A DNA stretch of 64,000 nt from Grimontia sedimenti (GCF_011045095.1 NZ_JAALDL010000016.1:1-64000); one strand, 5' to 3'. Counted from the stretch's first letter, positions 10,757 to 20,943 are shown. Made by a program: numbers and translations. The notes: generated by a model not told the origin, from the sequence alone.

Positions 10757-11602
10757 TTAGCGAATAAAACGCCCTAAGGTAACACGATCCAGCCCAGCAT
10801 AATCGTGCTGCGTCTCAACATCACTGAATCCTGCTTCAGAAAAAATCGCGCGAACCGCTTCGCCCTGATCGTAGCCATGCTCGATAAGCAGCCAGCCATT
10901 ATCTGTCAGATACTCAGGGCTCTGCTGACAGATGACACGGATATCCGCTAAACCGTGCTCATCCGCAATCAATGCAGACTTCGGTTCAAAGCGAACGTCA
11001 CCTTGCGAAAGGTGCGGGTCTTCCGGGTCAATATACGGAGGGTTGCTGACAATCATGGAAAAGCGATGCTCAGGCACATTGCCAAACCAGCTGCTTTGCA
11101 TAAATTGGGCATTGGTGATGCCGTTTTCAACCTTGTTGCGCTCAGCCAGTGCAACCGCCTCATCACGAAGATCAACACCGGTCACGGCCATGTCTTTGCG
11201 CTCACTGGCAATCGCTAACGCAATCGCGCCCGTGCCTGTGCCCAAGTCCAACACAGAGCCCTCACCTTGTGGCAAGCGCTCCAATGCCAGCTCTACCAAC
11301 CTTTCGGTATCCGGCCTTGGGATAAGGGTGCTGGGCTCCACGTTCAAGCGTAACGACCAGAAGTCACGGTAGCCAATGATATAAGCAACAGGCTCGCCGA
11401 CTTTGCGACGCTCGAGCAGTGCGTTAAACACAGTTTCCTCTTCGTCGCTCAGCGCTTTGTCTGACCAGGTGTAGAGGTAACTGCTTGGCTTATCGAGGAC
11501 ATGACAAAGCAGCACAGAGGCATCAATGCGTGGAGAAGGGCTTTGATGCTCTGCTAACAAAAGCGCTGCACCACGCAGCGCATTTTCAATGCTGGTTGGC
11601 AT
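10757..11602 (-). CDS. prmC: Release factor glutamine methyltransferase
   Basis: The 281-aa enzyme N5-methylates the glutamine of the GGQ motif in RF1 and RF2, using S-adenosylmethionine. The helical N-terminal domain is followed by a Rossmann methyltransferase domain with DLGTGTGA (119-126) and the catalytic NPPY (187-190). TLIPRPDTE precedes the SAM domain as in E. coli PrmC. The start overlaps the prfA stop (TAATG), so the enzyme is translationally coupled to its own substrate RF1. Confidence 0.97.
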   Translation of the reverse strand: MPTSIENALRGAALLLAEHQSPSPRIDASVLLCHVLDKPSSYLYTWSDKALSDEEETVFNALLERRKVGEPVAYIIGYRDFWSLRLNVEPSTLIPRPDTERLVELALERLPQGEGSVLDLGTGTGAIALAIASERKDMAVTGVDLRDEAVALAERNKVENGITNAQFMQSSWFGNVPEHRFSMIVSNPPYIDPEDPHLSQGDVRFEPKSALIADEHGLADIRVICQQSPEYLTDNGWLLIEHGYDQGEAVRAIFSEAGFSDVETQHDYAGLDRVTLGRFIR

Positions 11603-12690
11603 TAGTGTTGCTCAGCCAACGCCGCCAGTTGGTCTGCCTGGAACTCTTGGATGATTGGCTGGATCAGTGAATCCAGATCGCCTTCCATCACTTCGTCCAA
11701 ACGGTAAACCGTCAGGTTGATACGGTGGTCAGACACTCGGCCTTGCGGGTAGTTGTAGGTACGGATACGGTCTGAACGGTCACCGGAACCTAGCAGATTA
11801 CGGCGGGTACTAGCCTGTTCAGCTGCACGCTTTTCTTCTTCTGCTTTGATCAAGCGTGCCGCCAGAACCGCCATCGCTTTGGCTTTGTTCTTGTGCTGTG
11901 AACGCTCGTCCTGACATTCCACCACGGTGCCGGTTGGCAAGTGGGTAATACGGATTGCCGAGTCAGTGGTGTTAACGTGCTGACCACCCGCTCCTGATGA
12001 ACGGAAGGTATCGATTTTCAGATCAGCCGGATTAATTTCCGGGATTTCTGCTTCTGGAATTTCCGGCAGGATAGCAACAGTGCACGCTGAGGTGTGAACA
12101 CGGCCTTGAGATTCAGTAGCAGGAACACGCTGAACGCGGTGACCGCCTGACTCGAACTTCATCACACCGTAAGCACCTTCGCCGCTGACTTTGGCAATCA
12201 TTTCTTTGTAACCGCCATGCTCACCGTGGTTGGCGTTAACCACTTCAACACGCCAGCCTTTCTTCTCAGCAAAGCGGCTGTAGCTACGGAACAAGTCACC
12301 GGCAAAAATCGCTGCTTCATCACCGCCCGCACCCGCGCGGATCTCAAGGAAACAGTTACGCTCATCGTTAGGATCTTTTGGCAGTAACAGTACCTGAAGC
12401 TCATCGCTCAGGCGTTCAATTTCCGCCTTTGCTGCTTTCACTTCTTCCTGCGCCATTTCGCGCATTTCAGGATCGTCTTCGTTCGCCATTTCCTGCGCCG
12501 CTTCCAGATCCTCTTCCGCTTGTTTGTAGGAAGTGAAGCATTTGGTCACTTCTTCAAGCTGGCTATATTCTTTCGACAGTGAACGGAAACGGTCCTGATC
12601 GGAGATAACACCCGGATCGCCAAGCAGATGTTGCACTTCTTCATAGCGCTCACTGAGTGCTTCCAGTTTCGCGATAATCGATGATTTCAT
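11602..12690 (-). CDS. prfA: Peptide chain release factor 1
   Basis: The 362-aa RF1 reads UAA and UAG and triggers peptide release. The codon-recognition tripeptide PAT is at 190-192, within [18 protein letters not shown]. The catalytic GGQ is at 235-237 ([10 protein letters not shown]). Length equals the usual RF1 length. It lies 14 nt downstream of hemA and overlaps prmC by one base. Confidence 0.98.
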   Translation of the reverse strand: MKSSIIAKLEALSERYEEVQHLLGDPGVISDQDRFRSLSKEYSQLEEVTKCFTSYKQAEEDLEAAQEMANEDDPEMREMAQEEVKAAKAEIERLSDELQVLLLPKDPNDERNCFLEIRAGAGGDEAAIFAGDLFRSYSRFAEKKGWRVEVVNANHGEHGGYKEMIAKVSGEGAYGVMKFESGGHRVQRVPATESQGRVHTSACTVAILPEIPEAEIPEINPADLKIDTFRSSGAGGQHVNTTDSAIRITHLPTGTVVECQDERSQHKNKAKAMAVLAARLIKAEEEKRAAEQASTRRNLLGSGDRSDRIRTYNYPQGRVSDHRINLTVYRLDEVMEGDLDSLIQPIIQEFQADQLAALAEQH

Positions 12691-12704
12691 AGTGGGTCTT
12701 TAAA

Positions 12705-13964
12705 CTATTTCAGGGGATCCAGACCTAAGCTCTGACGTAGCGTTTCCAGTGTACGCTCGTCGCCATTTCTGGCAGCTTCCTGCATGGCCTGAGTAGGGGC
12801 ATGGATCAGTTTATTGGTTAATTTATTGCTCAGCTCGGCGACCACTTTCTGTGGATCGGCGCCACTGGCGAGGGCTTGTAAGCTCTTGCTAAGCAATTCA
12901 TCTTTCAGTGCTTCCGAATGAGCACGGTATTGTTTGATGCTGTCCACCGCTCCGCGGGAACGCATCCATGTCATAAAGCCTTCGCTTTCTTCATCAACAA
13001 TCGCTTCAGCCTGAATCGCGGCCGCTTTTCGCTGCTCACGGTTACGCTCAACAATCGAATGTAAATCGTCGACGGTGTAGAGGTAAGCATCGTTCAGCTC
13101 ACCCACTTCTTCTTCGATATCACGCGGCACGGCAATATCAATCAACAGCATTGGCTGATGACGACGCGCTTTGATAGCTTTTTCCACCATGCCTTTACCG
13201 ATGATTGGCAATGGCGCAGCAGTTGAGCTGATCACGATGTCCGCTTTGTGCATGTGCTCTGGAATCTCTTCCAGAGAAATAATTTCCGCACCAAACGCCT
13301 CTGCGAACGGTTTAGCGCGCTCGCGGGTGCGGTTAGCAACAATAATGTTCTTACAGTCGTGTTCGAAAAGATGCTTGGCAACCAACTCGATGGTTTCACC
13401 TGCTCCCACCAGCAATGCAGTAGAGGTTTCGAGTGACTCGAAAATCTGACGCGCCAGCGAACAGGCTGCAAAAGCCACTGATACGGCATTGCCACCAATA
13501 TCTGTTTCCGTGCGAACGCGTTTAGCCACGGTAAAGGTTTTGTGGAACAAACGCTCCAGCGAACCGTTAACTGAATTTTGCTCAACAGATTCTGCGTAAG
13601 CCTGTTTAACCTGCCCCAAAATCTGAGGTTCACCCAATACCAGCGAATCAAGGCCACTCGCCACTCGCATTAAATGCTGCGCCGCCGCTTGGTCATGGTG
13701 GGTATAAAGGCAAGGAAGCAAAGCTTCGCTGTCGAGTTGGTGGAAGTCCTGAAGCCAGTCCACGACGACACCCGGGCTTGGCTGGTCAACTTCACAATAG
13801 ATTTCAGTGCGGTTACAGGTAGACACAATCACCCCACTCTGCACTACCTGCTTTTCTTTTAGCTGGTGCAATGCATCGCGAAGTTGTTGCGGAGAAAAAG
13901 CGACTTTCTCACGCAGGTCGACCGCAGCGGTCTTGTGATTGATTCCGAGAACTAACAAGCTCAT
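12705..13964 (-). CDS. hemA: Glutamyl-tRNA reductase
   Basis: The 419-aa enzyme reduces Glu-tRNA(Glu) to glutamate-1-semialdehyde, the first committed step of haem synthesis. The catalytic Cys50 is in [10 protein letters not shown]. The region [14 protein letters not shown], the NADPH-binding segment [16 protein letters not shown] and the helical C-terminal dimerisation domain are all present. It is the first gene of the hemA-prfA-prmC-sirB2-sirB1-kdsA cluster and is divergent from lolB. Confidence 0.97.
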   Translation of the reverse strand: MSLLVLGINHKTAAVDLREKVAFSPQQLRDALHQLKEKQVVQSGVIVSTCNRTEIYCEVDQPSPGVVVDWLQDFHQLDSEALLPCLYTHHDQAAAQHLMRVASGLDSLVLGEPQILGQVKQAYAESVEQNSVNGSLERLFHKTFTVAKRVRTETDIGGNAVSVAFAACSLARQIFESLETSTALLVGAGETIELVAKHLFEHDCKNIIVANRTRERAKPFAEAFGAEIISLEEIPEHMHKADIVISSTAAPLPIIGKGMVEKAIKARRHQPMLLIDIAVPRDIEEEVGELNDAYLYTVDDLHSIVERNREQRKAAAIQAEAIVDEESEGFMTWMRSRGAVDSIKQYRAHSEALKDELLSKSLQALASGADPQKVVAELSNKLTNKLIHAPTQAMQEAARNGDERTLETLRQSLGLDPLK

Positions 13965-14204
13965 TAAGCAGGTTTACCGACAGCACCAGATGAAATCCGA
14001 GCCGTGGATTTTACTTTATGGGCCCGTCGAATAAAAGATAACATTAGCTCCCTCTTCTCGTTAGCAAGCAGAAGTGTGACTTTTCCGCTTTCGCAACAAC
14101 ATATTCGTCCATTTTTTCAACAAGTAACAAATTGCATTATGTGGCTTTGTCCAAGTGGTGTGATATCTACATCGTATTGGAGAGATTTTTACCTCTGCCG
14201 CAGA

Positions 14205-14470
14205 TATACCCAAACAACCTGAAGATGCAGGATTCAGCGAGATTGACTGGCGTTGTGATCGCGGCGTTCCTTTGCAGGTGTAGTCATCTCCATCAAAAAG
14301 GAACAACAAAGAGCACCGCGTCAGTCAACTCGCCCGAAGGGAGGCCCTCAATGCGCCCACTTCTTCGTTAAATTCCACGGAAATAGAACGACTATTCCTC
14401 GTAGAACTTACCTCGAATTGAACGCATTGATGACCTCTGAATGCGAGCATCTTTAGGTCGTTTGGGTATA
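14205..14470 (-). mobile_element. 266-bp MITE-like inverted-repeat element, copy A
   Basis: It begins TATACCCAAAC and ends GTTTGGGTATA, with terminal inverted repeats of about 24 bp. It has no open frame for a transposase. Aligned in reverse orientation it matches the copy at 19913-20178 over its whole length with only scattered substitutions, and both copies are 266 bp. Internal self-complementary segments (for example AGGTG/CACCT between GTTCCTTT and AAAGGAAC) suggest strong folding. This is probably a non-autonomous element; the family name is unknown to me. Confidence 0.8.
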
Positions 14471-14474
14471 TAAT
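14469..14474 (+). promoter_or_regulatory. -10 box for lolB at the edge of the inverted-repeat element
   Basis: TATAAT lies 43 bp before the lolB ATG, and its first two bases belong to the terminal repeat of the element. No good -35 hexamer is visible at the right distance inside the element. Confidence 0.5.
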
Positions 14475-14517
14475 CAGACCACTTCTCGATTGAGAAAACC
14501 GAAAACGGAGTTTGCCT

Positions 14518-15126
14518 ATGTTCAGACGTCATCGCGTCTTGGTTGTATTTTTCTTCGCCCTATTGGGTTTGACCGGATGTTCCACCCAACCTATTCCTCA
14601 AACCGAGTGGCAAACTCATCAAAAGGCATTGGCAGAAATTACTGACTTCACTGCTAAAGGCAAAGTAGCGCTGATTAGTCCAGAACAGCGCGTTTCTGCC
14701 AATTTTGTTTGGGAGCAAAAAGATGACGAGCTTTCACTCCGCCTGACCAACTTCCTTGGTACTACCCTGTTTAAACTGGATGCCACCCCCGACATTGCAG
14801 TTTTGGTCGATGGCGACGGTGAACGTTATGTCGGTAGAAACGCCGCAAGTCTTTTAAAGCAACTGACAGGTATTGCCCTGCCCGTTGACGAGATGATGCA
14901 GTGGGTCAAAGGGCTGCCTGCAGAACAAAACGAATATACGCTTGGCGCAGATAACCGCTTGGCATTCCTGAGTGAAGACAAAGCCGATACCAATCAGGCT
15001 GGCTGGCAGTTGGAATACACTGGCTACGATGCTGATACCAACAACCTACTGCCATCGAAAATCAAAATGAATCAGCACCAGCAAAAAGTGAATCTGGTGA
15101 TTTCTGAATGGGTTTTACCTCAATGA
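14518..15126 (+). CDS. lolB: Outer-membrane lipoprotein receptor LolB
   Basis: The 202-aa lipoprotein takes lipoproteins from the periplasmic carrier LolA and inserts them in the outer membrane. The signal peptide ends in a lipobox (LLGLTGC, C21). The mature part fits LolB: an N-terminal helix, then [22 protein letters not shown], and a C-terminal [18 protein letters not shown] strand. ATG at 14518 is preferred over TTG at 14512 because GGAG at 14507-14510 is well spaced only for the ATG. It overlaps ispE by 4 bp. Confidence 0.94.
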   Translation: MFRRHRVLVVFFFALLGLTGCSTQPIPQTEWQTHQKALAEITDFTAKGKVALISPEQRVSANFVWEQKDDELSLRLTNFLGTTLFKLDATPDIAVLVDGDGERYVGRNAASLLKQLTGIALPVDEMMQWVKGLPAEQNEYTLGADNRLAFLSEDKADTNQAGWQLEYTGYDADTNNLLPSKIKMNQHQQKVNLVISEWVLPQ

Positions 15127-15971
15127 CACAAACCACGTCTGTTTGGCCAGCACCGGCCAAACTTAACCTTTTCCTGTACATCACCGGCCAGCGCGATAAT
15201 GGCTATCACGATCTGCAAACCCTTTTTCAGTTTCTAGATTACGGCGACACGCTTTCCATTACCCCCAATGACAGTGGCGAAGTCACCCTGTCACCGGAAA
15301 TTGAAGGCGTCCCGGTTGAAGAAAATCTGATCTATCGCGCAGCGATGGCAATCAAAGAAAAAACCGGATGTACCTTGGGCGCGCACATTCACGTCGAAAA
15401 AGTGTTGCCAATGGGCGGCGGTTTAGGTGGTGGTTCCTCCAATGCTGCCACCACATTAGTCGCCCTCAATCACCTCTGGGAAACCCGGCTTTCTGTTGAT
15501 GAGTTAACCGGTATGGGGCTGGCACTGGGCGCGGACGTCCCTGTATTTGTGCGCGGTACCACAGCGTTTGCAGAAGGGGTTGGAGAATTGCTCCAACCTG
15601 CCGAAGCAGAAGAGAAGTGGTATCTGGTAGCCAAGCCTGAGGTGAGCATTGCCACCGCAAAAATTTTTGGTCACCCCTCACTGACTCGCAATACACCAAA
15701 ACGCACACTAAATGCGCTGTTGGCGGCAAATTACGAAAACGATTGCGAAAAGATAGTCAGAGAGTTGTTTCCAGAGGTTGATAAGGCTATTTCGTGGCTG
15801 CTAGAATACGCGCCGTCGAGACTGACCGGGACCGGCGCCTGCGTTTTCGCAGAATTCGAAAACGAAGAGGACGCGCGAGCCACCTTAAACAAATTGCCCG
15901 ACTGGCTCACTGGCTTTGTCGCACGTGGTGTGAATACCTCACCACTGCTATCGACACTGAAAGTACAATGA
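15123..15971 (+). CDS. ispE: 4-diphosphocytidyl-2-C-methyl-D-erythritol kinase
   Basis: The 282-aa GHMP kinase phosphorylates CDP-methylerythritol in the non-mevalonate isoprenoid pathway. N-terminal [16 protein letters not shown] and [12 protein letters not shown] match the family, and the ATP-binding glycine loop is [15 protein letters not shown]-terminal [14 protein letters not shown] matches the third GHMP motif. The ATG overlaps the lolB stop (ATGA) and agrees with the E. coli N-terminus; a longer frame from 15108 is rejected. lolB-ispE-prs order is typical of gammaproteobacteria. Confidence 0.97.
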   Translation: MTQTTSVWPAPAKLNLFLYITGQRDNGYHDLQTLFQFLDYGDTLSITPNDSGEVTLSPEIEGVPVEENLIYRAAMAIKEKTGCTLGAHIHVEKVLPMGGGLGGGSSNAATTLVALNHLWETRLSVDELTGMGLALGADVPVFVRGTTAFAEGVGELLQPAEAEEKWYLVAKPEVSIATAKIFGHPSLTRNTPKRTLNALLAANYENDCEKIVRELFPEVDKAISWLLEYAPSRLTGTGACVFAEFENEEDARATLNKLPDWLTGFVARGVNTSPLLSTLKVQ

Positions 15972-16013
15972 GACAGACAACACTCAATGGATGCAACCCC
16001 GAGGTTTTCCACC

Positions 16014-16961
16014 GTGCCTGATATGAAGCTGTTTGCTGGTAATGCAACGCCTGTACTCGCCCAACGCATTGCGAATCGCCTATATATGTCACTAGGTGAC
16101 GCTACTGTTAGTCGTTTTTCTGACGGTGAAGTGTGTGTACAAATCAATGAAAACGTACGGGGTAGCGACGTATTCGTTATCCAGTCGACTTGTGCGCCTA
16201 CCAATGACAACCTGATGGAATTGGTTGTGATGATCGACGCACTGCGTCGCGCATCAGCTGGCCGAATCACTGCAGTAATCCCTTACTTCGGCTACGCTCG
16301 CCAAGACCGCCGTGTGCGTTCTGCGCGTGTGCCAATCACTGCAAAAGTTATCGCAGACTTCCTGTCTAACGTAGGTGTTGACCGCGTTCTGACTGTTGAC
16401 CTGCACGCAGAGCAAATCCAAGGCTTCTTCGACGTACCAGTAGACAACATCTTCGGTACGCCGGTACTTCTGGAAGACATGCTGGCGAAGAAACTGGAAG
16501 ATCCAGTCGTTGTTTCTCCAGACATCGGTGGCGTTGTACGCGCACGCGCAACTGCAAAACTGCTGGATGACACTGACATTGCGATCATCGACAAACGCCG
16601 CCCACGCGCGAACGTTTCTCAGGTTATGCACCTGATCGGTGACGTTGAAGGCCGTGACTGCATCATCGTTGACGACATGATCGACACCGGTGGCACTCTG
16701 TGTAAAGCAGCAGAAGCACTGAAAAACCGTGGCGCGAAGCGTGTATTCGCTTACGCAACGCACGCAGTGTTCTCTGGCAACGCGCCTCAAAACATCAAAG
16801 AATCTGTGATTGACGAAGTGATCGTCACTGACTCAATCCCGCTGAGCGCAGAAATGCAGGCGACCGGTAAAGTGTCTCAGCTGACTCTGTCAGGCATGTT
16901 GGCTGAAGCAATCCGCCGCATCAGCAATGAAGAATCTATCTCTGCAATGTTCGATTCTTAA
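16014..16961 (+). CDS. prs: Ribose-phosphate pyrophosphokinase
   Basis: The 315-aa enzyme makes PRPP from ribose 5-phosphate and ATP, feeding purine, pyrimidine, NAD, histidine and tryptophan synthesis. It is nearly identical in layout to E. coli Prs: [47 protein letters not shown], and the PRPP-binding loop [11 protein letters not shown]. The GTG at 16014 gives the same N-terminus (VPDMKLF) and length as E. coli Prs; an upstream ATG at 15987 would add nine residues. GAGG precedes the GTG. Confidence 0.97.
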   Translation: MPDMKLFAGNATPVLAQRIANRLYMSLGDATVSRFSDGEVCVQINENVRGSDVFVIQSTCAPTNDNLMELVVMIDALRRASAGRITAVIPYFGYARQDRRVRSARVPITAKVIADFLSNVGVDRVLTVDLHAEQIQGFFDVPVDNIFGTPVLLEDMLAKKLEDPVVVSPDIGGVVRARATAKLLDDTDIAIIDKRRPRANVSQVMHLIGDVEGRDCIIVDDMIDTGGTLCKAAEALKNRGAKRVFAYATHAVFSGNAPQNIKESVIDEVIVTDSIPLSAEMQATGKVSQLTLSGMLAEAIRRISNEESISAMFDS

Positions 16962-16981
16962 TCGCTCCCTTTTGCAGATGA

Positions 16982-17010
16982 AACGCCTCGCTTTCGCGGG
17001 GCGTTTTTGT
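16982..17010 (+). terminator. Terminator after prs
   Basis: The stem AACGCCTCGC/GCGGGGCGTT is followed by a T run. Confidence 0.85.
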
Positions 17011-17161
17011 TAAGCAATTCGCAGAAAAAAACACCCTACCCTATCTGCCTGTATCAAATTGTAAAAACCATTCCCGCGCCGCAACACGACACCAACAATA
17101 CCTATTTAATCGCACAGCAATCCGTTACATATATTTAATTTCTATATTTGAGGTGTTGTAG

Positions 17162-17986
17162 ATGAAAAGCAAAAAAGGACTTTTGATTTTAGCAAGCATG
17201 TCGGCTTTATCAGCATGTGGTGGTGGTGGTGGTGGCGATGGAGTGACATCACCAAACACTGGAGACATCGTTAGCATCCCGGCAACAACTCCAGGTAGCC
17301 AAACCTCATCCGGTTATGACACAAAAGATCTCTCGTACAGTATCAACATCGTTTACGATAACAATTTTAATACAGTGACAGGAACGGCTACTATCGCAGC
17401 CTACAATTCAACAGGCCGCATTAAAGGGTTGCTGGTGAGCGACACAGACAAAATATCCGCTCATGCTGATGGTTCTGCATTAATGTTGGAAGATAATTGG
17501 AATGACATAATGGGAAACCACTACACCTTTCCGATTTCCAGAACTGCAAACATTTACGAATTCACATTTGCACGAGGTGACGTGACTGTAGCGGAAGGTA
17601 GTATTGACTCTCTGCCAGACTACATTTTTGCCAATGGCGTAGCAAACGGAAACGATATTCACATTGAGATAACCGAATCCGCCAACCACATATATTCGTA
17701 CAACGCTGAAATGCTCCAATGTAGAGTTGCAGGTGAATACAGCTACGATATTATTAAACATAATGTCTTCATTGATGAAGACACCACAAGACTTAACAGT
17801 GACTACCGAAACTCGATAATTAATATGTTCGGCTACAATTTCTCTGAACTGCAAAATGATTATGAATCATGCAAAGTTTCAGTTCTTCTGCTAGCCAGAT
17901 CTGAAGCAATCAACGTAACTGAAAGTCACCGGAATATTGGGATTCATGCTTTCAGCACACATATGGTTGAAGTACCGCTGTTTTAA
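17162..17986 (+). CDS. Unknown lipoprotein with a glycine tract after the lipid cysteine
   Basis: The 274-aa protein has a lipoprotein signal peptide (LSAC, C19), followed at once by six glycines and a Ser/Thr/Pro-rich linker to about residue 55. The rest looks beta-rich with alternating hydrophobics, and two further Cys residues (in MLQCRV and YESCKV) could form a disulphide. I do not recognise a domain. It is flanked by the prs terminator and a stem-loop at 18002-18029, so it is probably a single transcript. Its AT-richer composition differs from prs and pth, which suggests later acquisition. GAGG lies before the ATG. A surface-exposed lipoprotein is an inference from the Gly tract and linker. 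Confidence 0.75.
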   Translation: MKSKKGLLILASMSALSACGGGGGGDGVTSPNTGDIVSIPATTPGSQTSSGYDTKDLSYSINIVYDNNFNTVTGTATIAAYNSTGRIKGLLVSDTDKISAHADGSALMLEDNWNDIMGNHYTFPISRTANIYEFTFARGDVTVAEGSIDSLPDYIFANGVANGNDIHIEITESANHIYSYNAEMLQCRVAGEYSYDIIKHNVFIDEDTTRLNSDYRNSIINMFGYNFSELQNDYESCKVSVLLLARSEAINVTESHRNIGIHAFSTHMVEVPLF

Positions 17987-18001
17987 ATAGGTAGACTCTC
18001 C

Positions 18002-18029
18002 GGCCCTTCGACATTCGTATCGAAGGGCC
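18002..18029. other. Stem-loop after the unknown lipoprotein gene
   Basis: A perfect 10-bp stem GGCCCTTCGA/TCGAAGGGCC with an 8-nt loop has no T run after it. It may protect the transcript 3' end or act as a weak terminator. Confidence 0.5.
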
Positions 18030-18059
18030 AACATACCCCACCCAAAATGGTTTCTTCGT

Positions 18060-18089
18060 TTGAGCAAAACTGCCTCTTGGTGGTAGGAT
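18060..18089 (+). promoter_or_regulatory. Candidate sigma-70 promoter for pth-ychF
   Basis: TTGAGC, 18-bp spacer, TAGGAT. It would give a leader of about 65 nt before the GTG of pth. Confidence 0.4.
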
Positions 18090-18161
18090 AAGCCGCTTTT
18101 GGCACAGGGCGGTTTACCGTTGTGCATAAAACTGTCTACACAGAATAATGAGAATCTCACC

Positions 18162-18752
18162 GTGAGCGATAAAATTCGTCTTTTAGTGGGTCTGGCAAAT
18201 CCAGGGCCGGAATATACAAAAACCCGTCATAATGCGGGTGCCTGGGTAGTTGAAGAATTAGCGCGCATTCATAACGTGTCGCTGAAAGAAGACAAAAAAT
18301 ACTTCGGTTTGACTGCCAGAATCAGTGTGGGTGGCGAAGACCTGCGTCTACTCGTTCCAACCACATTTATGAATCTGTCAGGCAAGTCGGTCGCTGCACT
18401 GGCGAAATTCTTCCAAATCAAACCGGAAGAAATCATGGTGGCTCATGACGAGCTGGATTTGCCACCAGGTGTTGCCAAATTTAAAAAAGGTGGCGGTCAC
18501 GGTGGCCATAATGGTCTTCGCGACATCATCAGCAAAATGGGCAACAACAAAGAATTCTATCGTCTTCGTGTCGGGATCGGGCATCCAGGGCACAAAGACA
18601 AAGTGGCGGGTTTTGTGCTGACAAAAGCACCTGCCAACGAACAAAGCCAAATCGAGCAAGCCGTTGATGAAGCAGTTCGCTGCATCGACATTTTGCTGAA
18701 AGAAGATCTGGCCAAGGCGCAAAATCGCCTGCATACATTTAAGGCTCAGTAA
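18162..18752 (+). CDS. pth: Peptidyl-tRNA hydrolase
   Basis: The 196-aa enzyme releases peptides from tRNA that dropped off the ribosome. Key residues are in VGLANPG (Asn13), TRHNAG (catalytic His23) and HDELDLPPG (Asp). [13 protein letters not shown] and [10 protein letters not shown] are also conserved. GTG at 18162 is chosen because it gives the E. coli-like N-terminus ([11 protein letters not shown]) and length; an ATG at 18099 would add 21 unrelated residues. It is followed by ychF 51 nt later, a conserved pair. Confidence 0.96.
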   Translation: MSDKIRLLVGLANPGPEYTKTRHNAGAWVVEELARIHNVSLKEDKKYFGLTARISVGGEDLRLLVPTTFMNLSGKSVAALAKFFQIKPEEIMVAHDELDLPPGVAKFKKGGGHGGHNGLRDIISKMGNNKEFYRLRVGIGHPGHKDKVAGFVLTKAPANEQSQIEQAVDEAVRCIDILLKEDLAKAQNRLHTFKAQ

Positions 18753-18803
18753 GCGTCAGCTGACTGAGCTTTCACTGTTTATACAACGAAAGGTTACCAT
18801 CTC

Positions 18804-19895
18804 ATGGGTTTTAAATGCGGTATCGTTGGTCTGCCAAATGTCGGTAAATCAACTCTGTTCAACGCTCTGACCAAAGCAGGTATTGAAGCGGCTAACTTCC
18901 CGTTCTGTACCATCGAACCAAACACTGGCGTGGTACCAGTGCCAGATCTGCGTTTGGACGCACTGGCTAAAATCGTAAACCCACAACGTATCCTGCCAAC
19001 CACAATGGAATTCGTAGACATCGCTGGTCTGGTAGCTGGTGCTTCTAAAGGTGAAGGTCTGGGTAACAAGTTCCTAGCTAACATCCGTGAAACCGACGCG
19101 ATTGGCCACGTTGTTCGTTGTTTTGAAAATGACAACATCATCCACGTTGCGGGTAAAGTGAACCCAGCTGACGATATCGATGTTATCAACACCGAACTGG
19201 CACTGTCTGACATGGAAGCGTGTGAACGCGCTATCCAGCGCCAAGCGAAGAAAGCGAAAGGCGGTGACCGCGATGCGAAATTCGAAATCGCGGTACTGGA
19301 AAAGCTACTTCCAGTGCTGGAAGAAGGCAAAATGCTGCGTTCTGTTGAACTGACCAAAGAAGAACACGCAGCGGTTGACTACCTGAACTTCCTGACCATG
19401 AAGCCAACCATGTACATCGCAAACGTGAATGATGATGGTTTCGAAAACAACCCATACCTGGACATCGTTCGCGAGATCGCTGAAGCAGAAGGCGCAACTG
19501 TTGTGGCAGTTTGTGCAGAAATCGAAGGCGAACTGTCTGAGCTGGACGCTGATGAAGCGGCAGTGTTCCTGGAAGAAATGGGGCTTGAAGAACCTGGTCT
19601 GAACCGCGTGATCCGCGCAGGTTACGACCTGCTGACGCTACAAACATACTTCACCGCTGGCGTGAAAGAAGTACGCGCTTGGACTATCCCTGTCGGTGCA
19701 ACTGCGCCACAAGCTGCGGGTAAGATCCACACTGACTTCGAAAAAGGCTTTATCCGTGCAGAAATCATCGGATACGACGATTACATCGAAAACAACGGTG
19801 AAGCAGGCGCGAAAGTAGCGGGCAAATGGCGTTTGGAAGGTAAAGATTACATCGTTAAAGACGGCGACGTTATCCACTTCCGCTTTAACGTGTAA
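18804..19895 (+). CDS. ychF: Redox-regulated ATPase YchF
   Basis: The 363-aa P-loop protein is of the Obg-related YchF/OLA1 family, which binds ATP rather than GTP and associates with ribosomes. The G1 motif is GLPNVGKS, G3 is DIAGLVAGA, and the coiled-coil region around [14 protein letters not shown] is present. The C-terminal TGS domain includes [18 protein letters not shown] and the end [16 protein letters not shown]. It is co-transcribed with pth. A 266-bp inverted-repeat element separates it from the terminator at 20181. Confidence 0.97.
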   Translation: MGFKCGIVGLPNVGKSTLFNALTKAGIEAANFPFCTIEPNTGVVPVPDLRLDALAKIVNPQRILPTTMEFVDIAGLVAGASKGEGLGNKFLANIRETDAIGHVVRCFENDNIIHVAGKVNPADDIDVINTELALSDMEACERAIQRQAKKAKGGDRDAKFEIAVLEKLLPVLEEGKMLRSVELTKEEHAAVDYLNFLTMKPTMYIANVNDDGFENNPYLDIVREIAEAEGATVVAVCAEIEGELSELDADEAAVFLEEMGLEEPGLNRVIRAGYDLLTLQTYFTAGVKEVRAWTIPVGATAPQAAGKIHTDFEKGFIRAEIIGYDDYIENNGEAGAKVAGKWRLEGKDYIVKDGDVIHFRFNV

Positions 19896-19912
19896 TTACA
19901 AATACAATCTCT

Positions 19913-20178
19913 TATACCCAAACGACCTGAAGATGCTCGTATTCAGAGGCCATCAATGCGTTCAATTCGAGGCAAATTTTACGAGGAATAGTCATTCTAT
20001 TTCCGTGGAATTTAACGAAGAAGTGGGCGCATTGAGGGTCTCCCTTCGGGCGAGTTGACTGACGCCGTGCTCTTTGTTGTTCCTTTTTGATGGAGGTGAC
20101 TACACCTACAAAGGAACGCCGCGATCACAACGCCAGTCAAACTCGCTGAATCCTGCATCTTCAGGGTGTTTGGGTATA
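19913..20178 (+). mobile_element. 266-bp MITE-like inverted-repeat element, copy B
   Basis: It has the same ends (TATACCCAAACGACCTGAAG and its complement) and the same length as the copy at 14205-14470, in opposite orientation. It sits between the ychF stop and the hairpin terminator at 20181-20212, as if inserted between gene and terminator. It carries no transposase frame. Confidence 0.8.
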
Positions 20179-20180
20179 TT

Positions 20181-20212
20181 AAAAAGCTGGCTTCTGCCAG
20201 CTTTTTTATTTC
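20181..20212 (+). terminator. Terminator, probably the original ychF terminator
   Basis: The stem AAAAAGCTGGC/GCCAGCTTTTTT with a short loop lies immediately after the inverted-repeat element. Confidence 0.8.
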
Positions 20213-20323
20213 CCGAAGTTAAGGACTTGCAACGCTTTCAAGCTTGAGTTGTTAGAATTTCAACCTTCCTGCTCAATTTCACACCGAACTCACCAAATGG
20301 GTAAAAAAAGCCAAGAAAAAAGG

Positions 20324-20352
20324 TTGACGTTGTCAGCCCTTCTTCGCATAAT
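20324..20352 (+). promoter_or_regulatory. Promoter of the tRNA operon
   Basis: TTGACG, 17-bp spacer, CATAAT, followed by the GC-rich discriminator GCGCCCCGC typical of stringently controlled stable-RNA promoters. Confidence 0.8.
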
Positions 20353-20391
20353 GCGCCCCGCACTCAGGGGGAGACCCCAGAAAGTAAAGAT

Positions 20392-20468
20392 GGCTACGTA
20401 GCTCAGTTGGTTAGAGCACATCACTCATAATGATGGGGTCACAGGTTCGAATCCCGTCGTAGCCACCA
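20392..20468 (+). tRNA. tRNA-Met (elongator, CAT)
   Basis: The 77-nt cloverleaf has acceptor stem GGCTACG/CGTAGCC, anticodon loop CTCATAA (CAT) and encoded CCA. It matches E. coli elongator tRNA-Met closely, so it is not the initiator. Confidence 0.95.
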
Positions 20469-20489
20469 TCTTCTTTCCTATGCAAATAT

Positions 20490-20576
20490 GCGATGGTGGC
20501 GGAATTGGTAGACGCGCTAGCTTCAGGTGTTAGTGTCCTTACGGACGTGAGAGTTCAAGTCTCTCCCTTCGCACCA
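20490..20576 (+). tRNA. tRNA-Leu (CAG), copy 1
   Basis: The 87-nt class II tRNA has a long variable arm and anticodon loop TTCAGGT (CAG). Acceptor pair 5-68 is T-T, a mismatch shared by all four copies. Confidence 0.94.
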
Positions 20577-20602
20577 AATCTTTGCTAAGGCAAAGTAACT
20601 GT

Positions 20603-20677
20603 TGGGGTATCGCCAAGCGGTAAGGCAGCGGCTTTTGATGCCGCCATTCCCTGGTTCGAATCCAGGTACCCCAGCCA
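20603..20677 (+). tRNA. tRNA-Gln (TTG), copy 1
   Basis: The 75-nt cloverleaf has acceptor stem TGGGGTA/TACCCCA, anticodon loop TTTTGAT (TTG) and encoded CCA. Confidence 0.95.
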
Positions 20678-20688
20678 TATTTCAGGTT

Positions 20689-20765
20689 GGCTACGTAGCT
20701 CAGTTGGTTAGAGCACATCACTCATAATGATGGGGTCACAGGTTCGAATCCCGTCGTAGCCACCA
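20689..20765 (+). tRNA. tRNA-Met (elongator, CAT), copy 2
   Basis: It is identical to the copy at 20392-20468. Confidence 0.95.
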
Positions 20766-20856
20766 CTAATATTGAAGGTCTTGAGACTTTCAGCCAGATA
20801 AGAGAAACTACCGATTCTCAGAAAGCGAAGGCTTTCAGTCTGGGAAAACAAAATTT

Positions 20857-20943
20857 GCGATGGTGGCGGAATTGGTAGACGCGCTAGCTTCAGGTGTTAG
20901 TGTCCTTACGGACGTGAGAGTTCAAGTCTCTCCCTTCGCACCA
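20857..20943 (+). tRNA. tRNA-Leu (CAG), copy 2
   Basis: It is identical to copy 1. It begins a local duplication of tRNA-Leu plus spacer, with steps of 143 and 145 bp. Confidence 0.94.

Larger units (their letters stand above)
13965..14517. other. hemA-lolB divergent intergenic region
   Basis: About 240 bp next to hemA hold its promoter region, where I cannot place boxes confidently. The rest is a 266-bp inverted-repeat element (14205-14470), followed by a TATAAT box and the lolB ribosome site. No coding sequence is supported. Confidence 0.7.
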
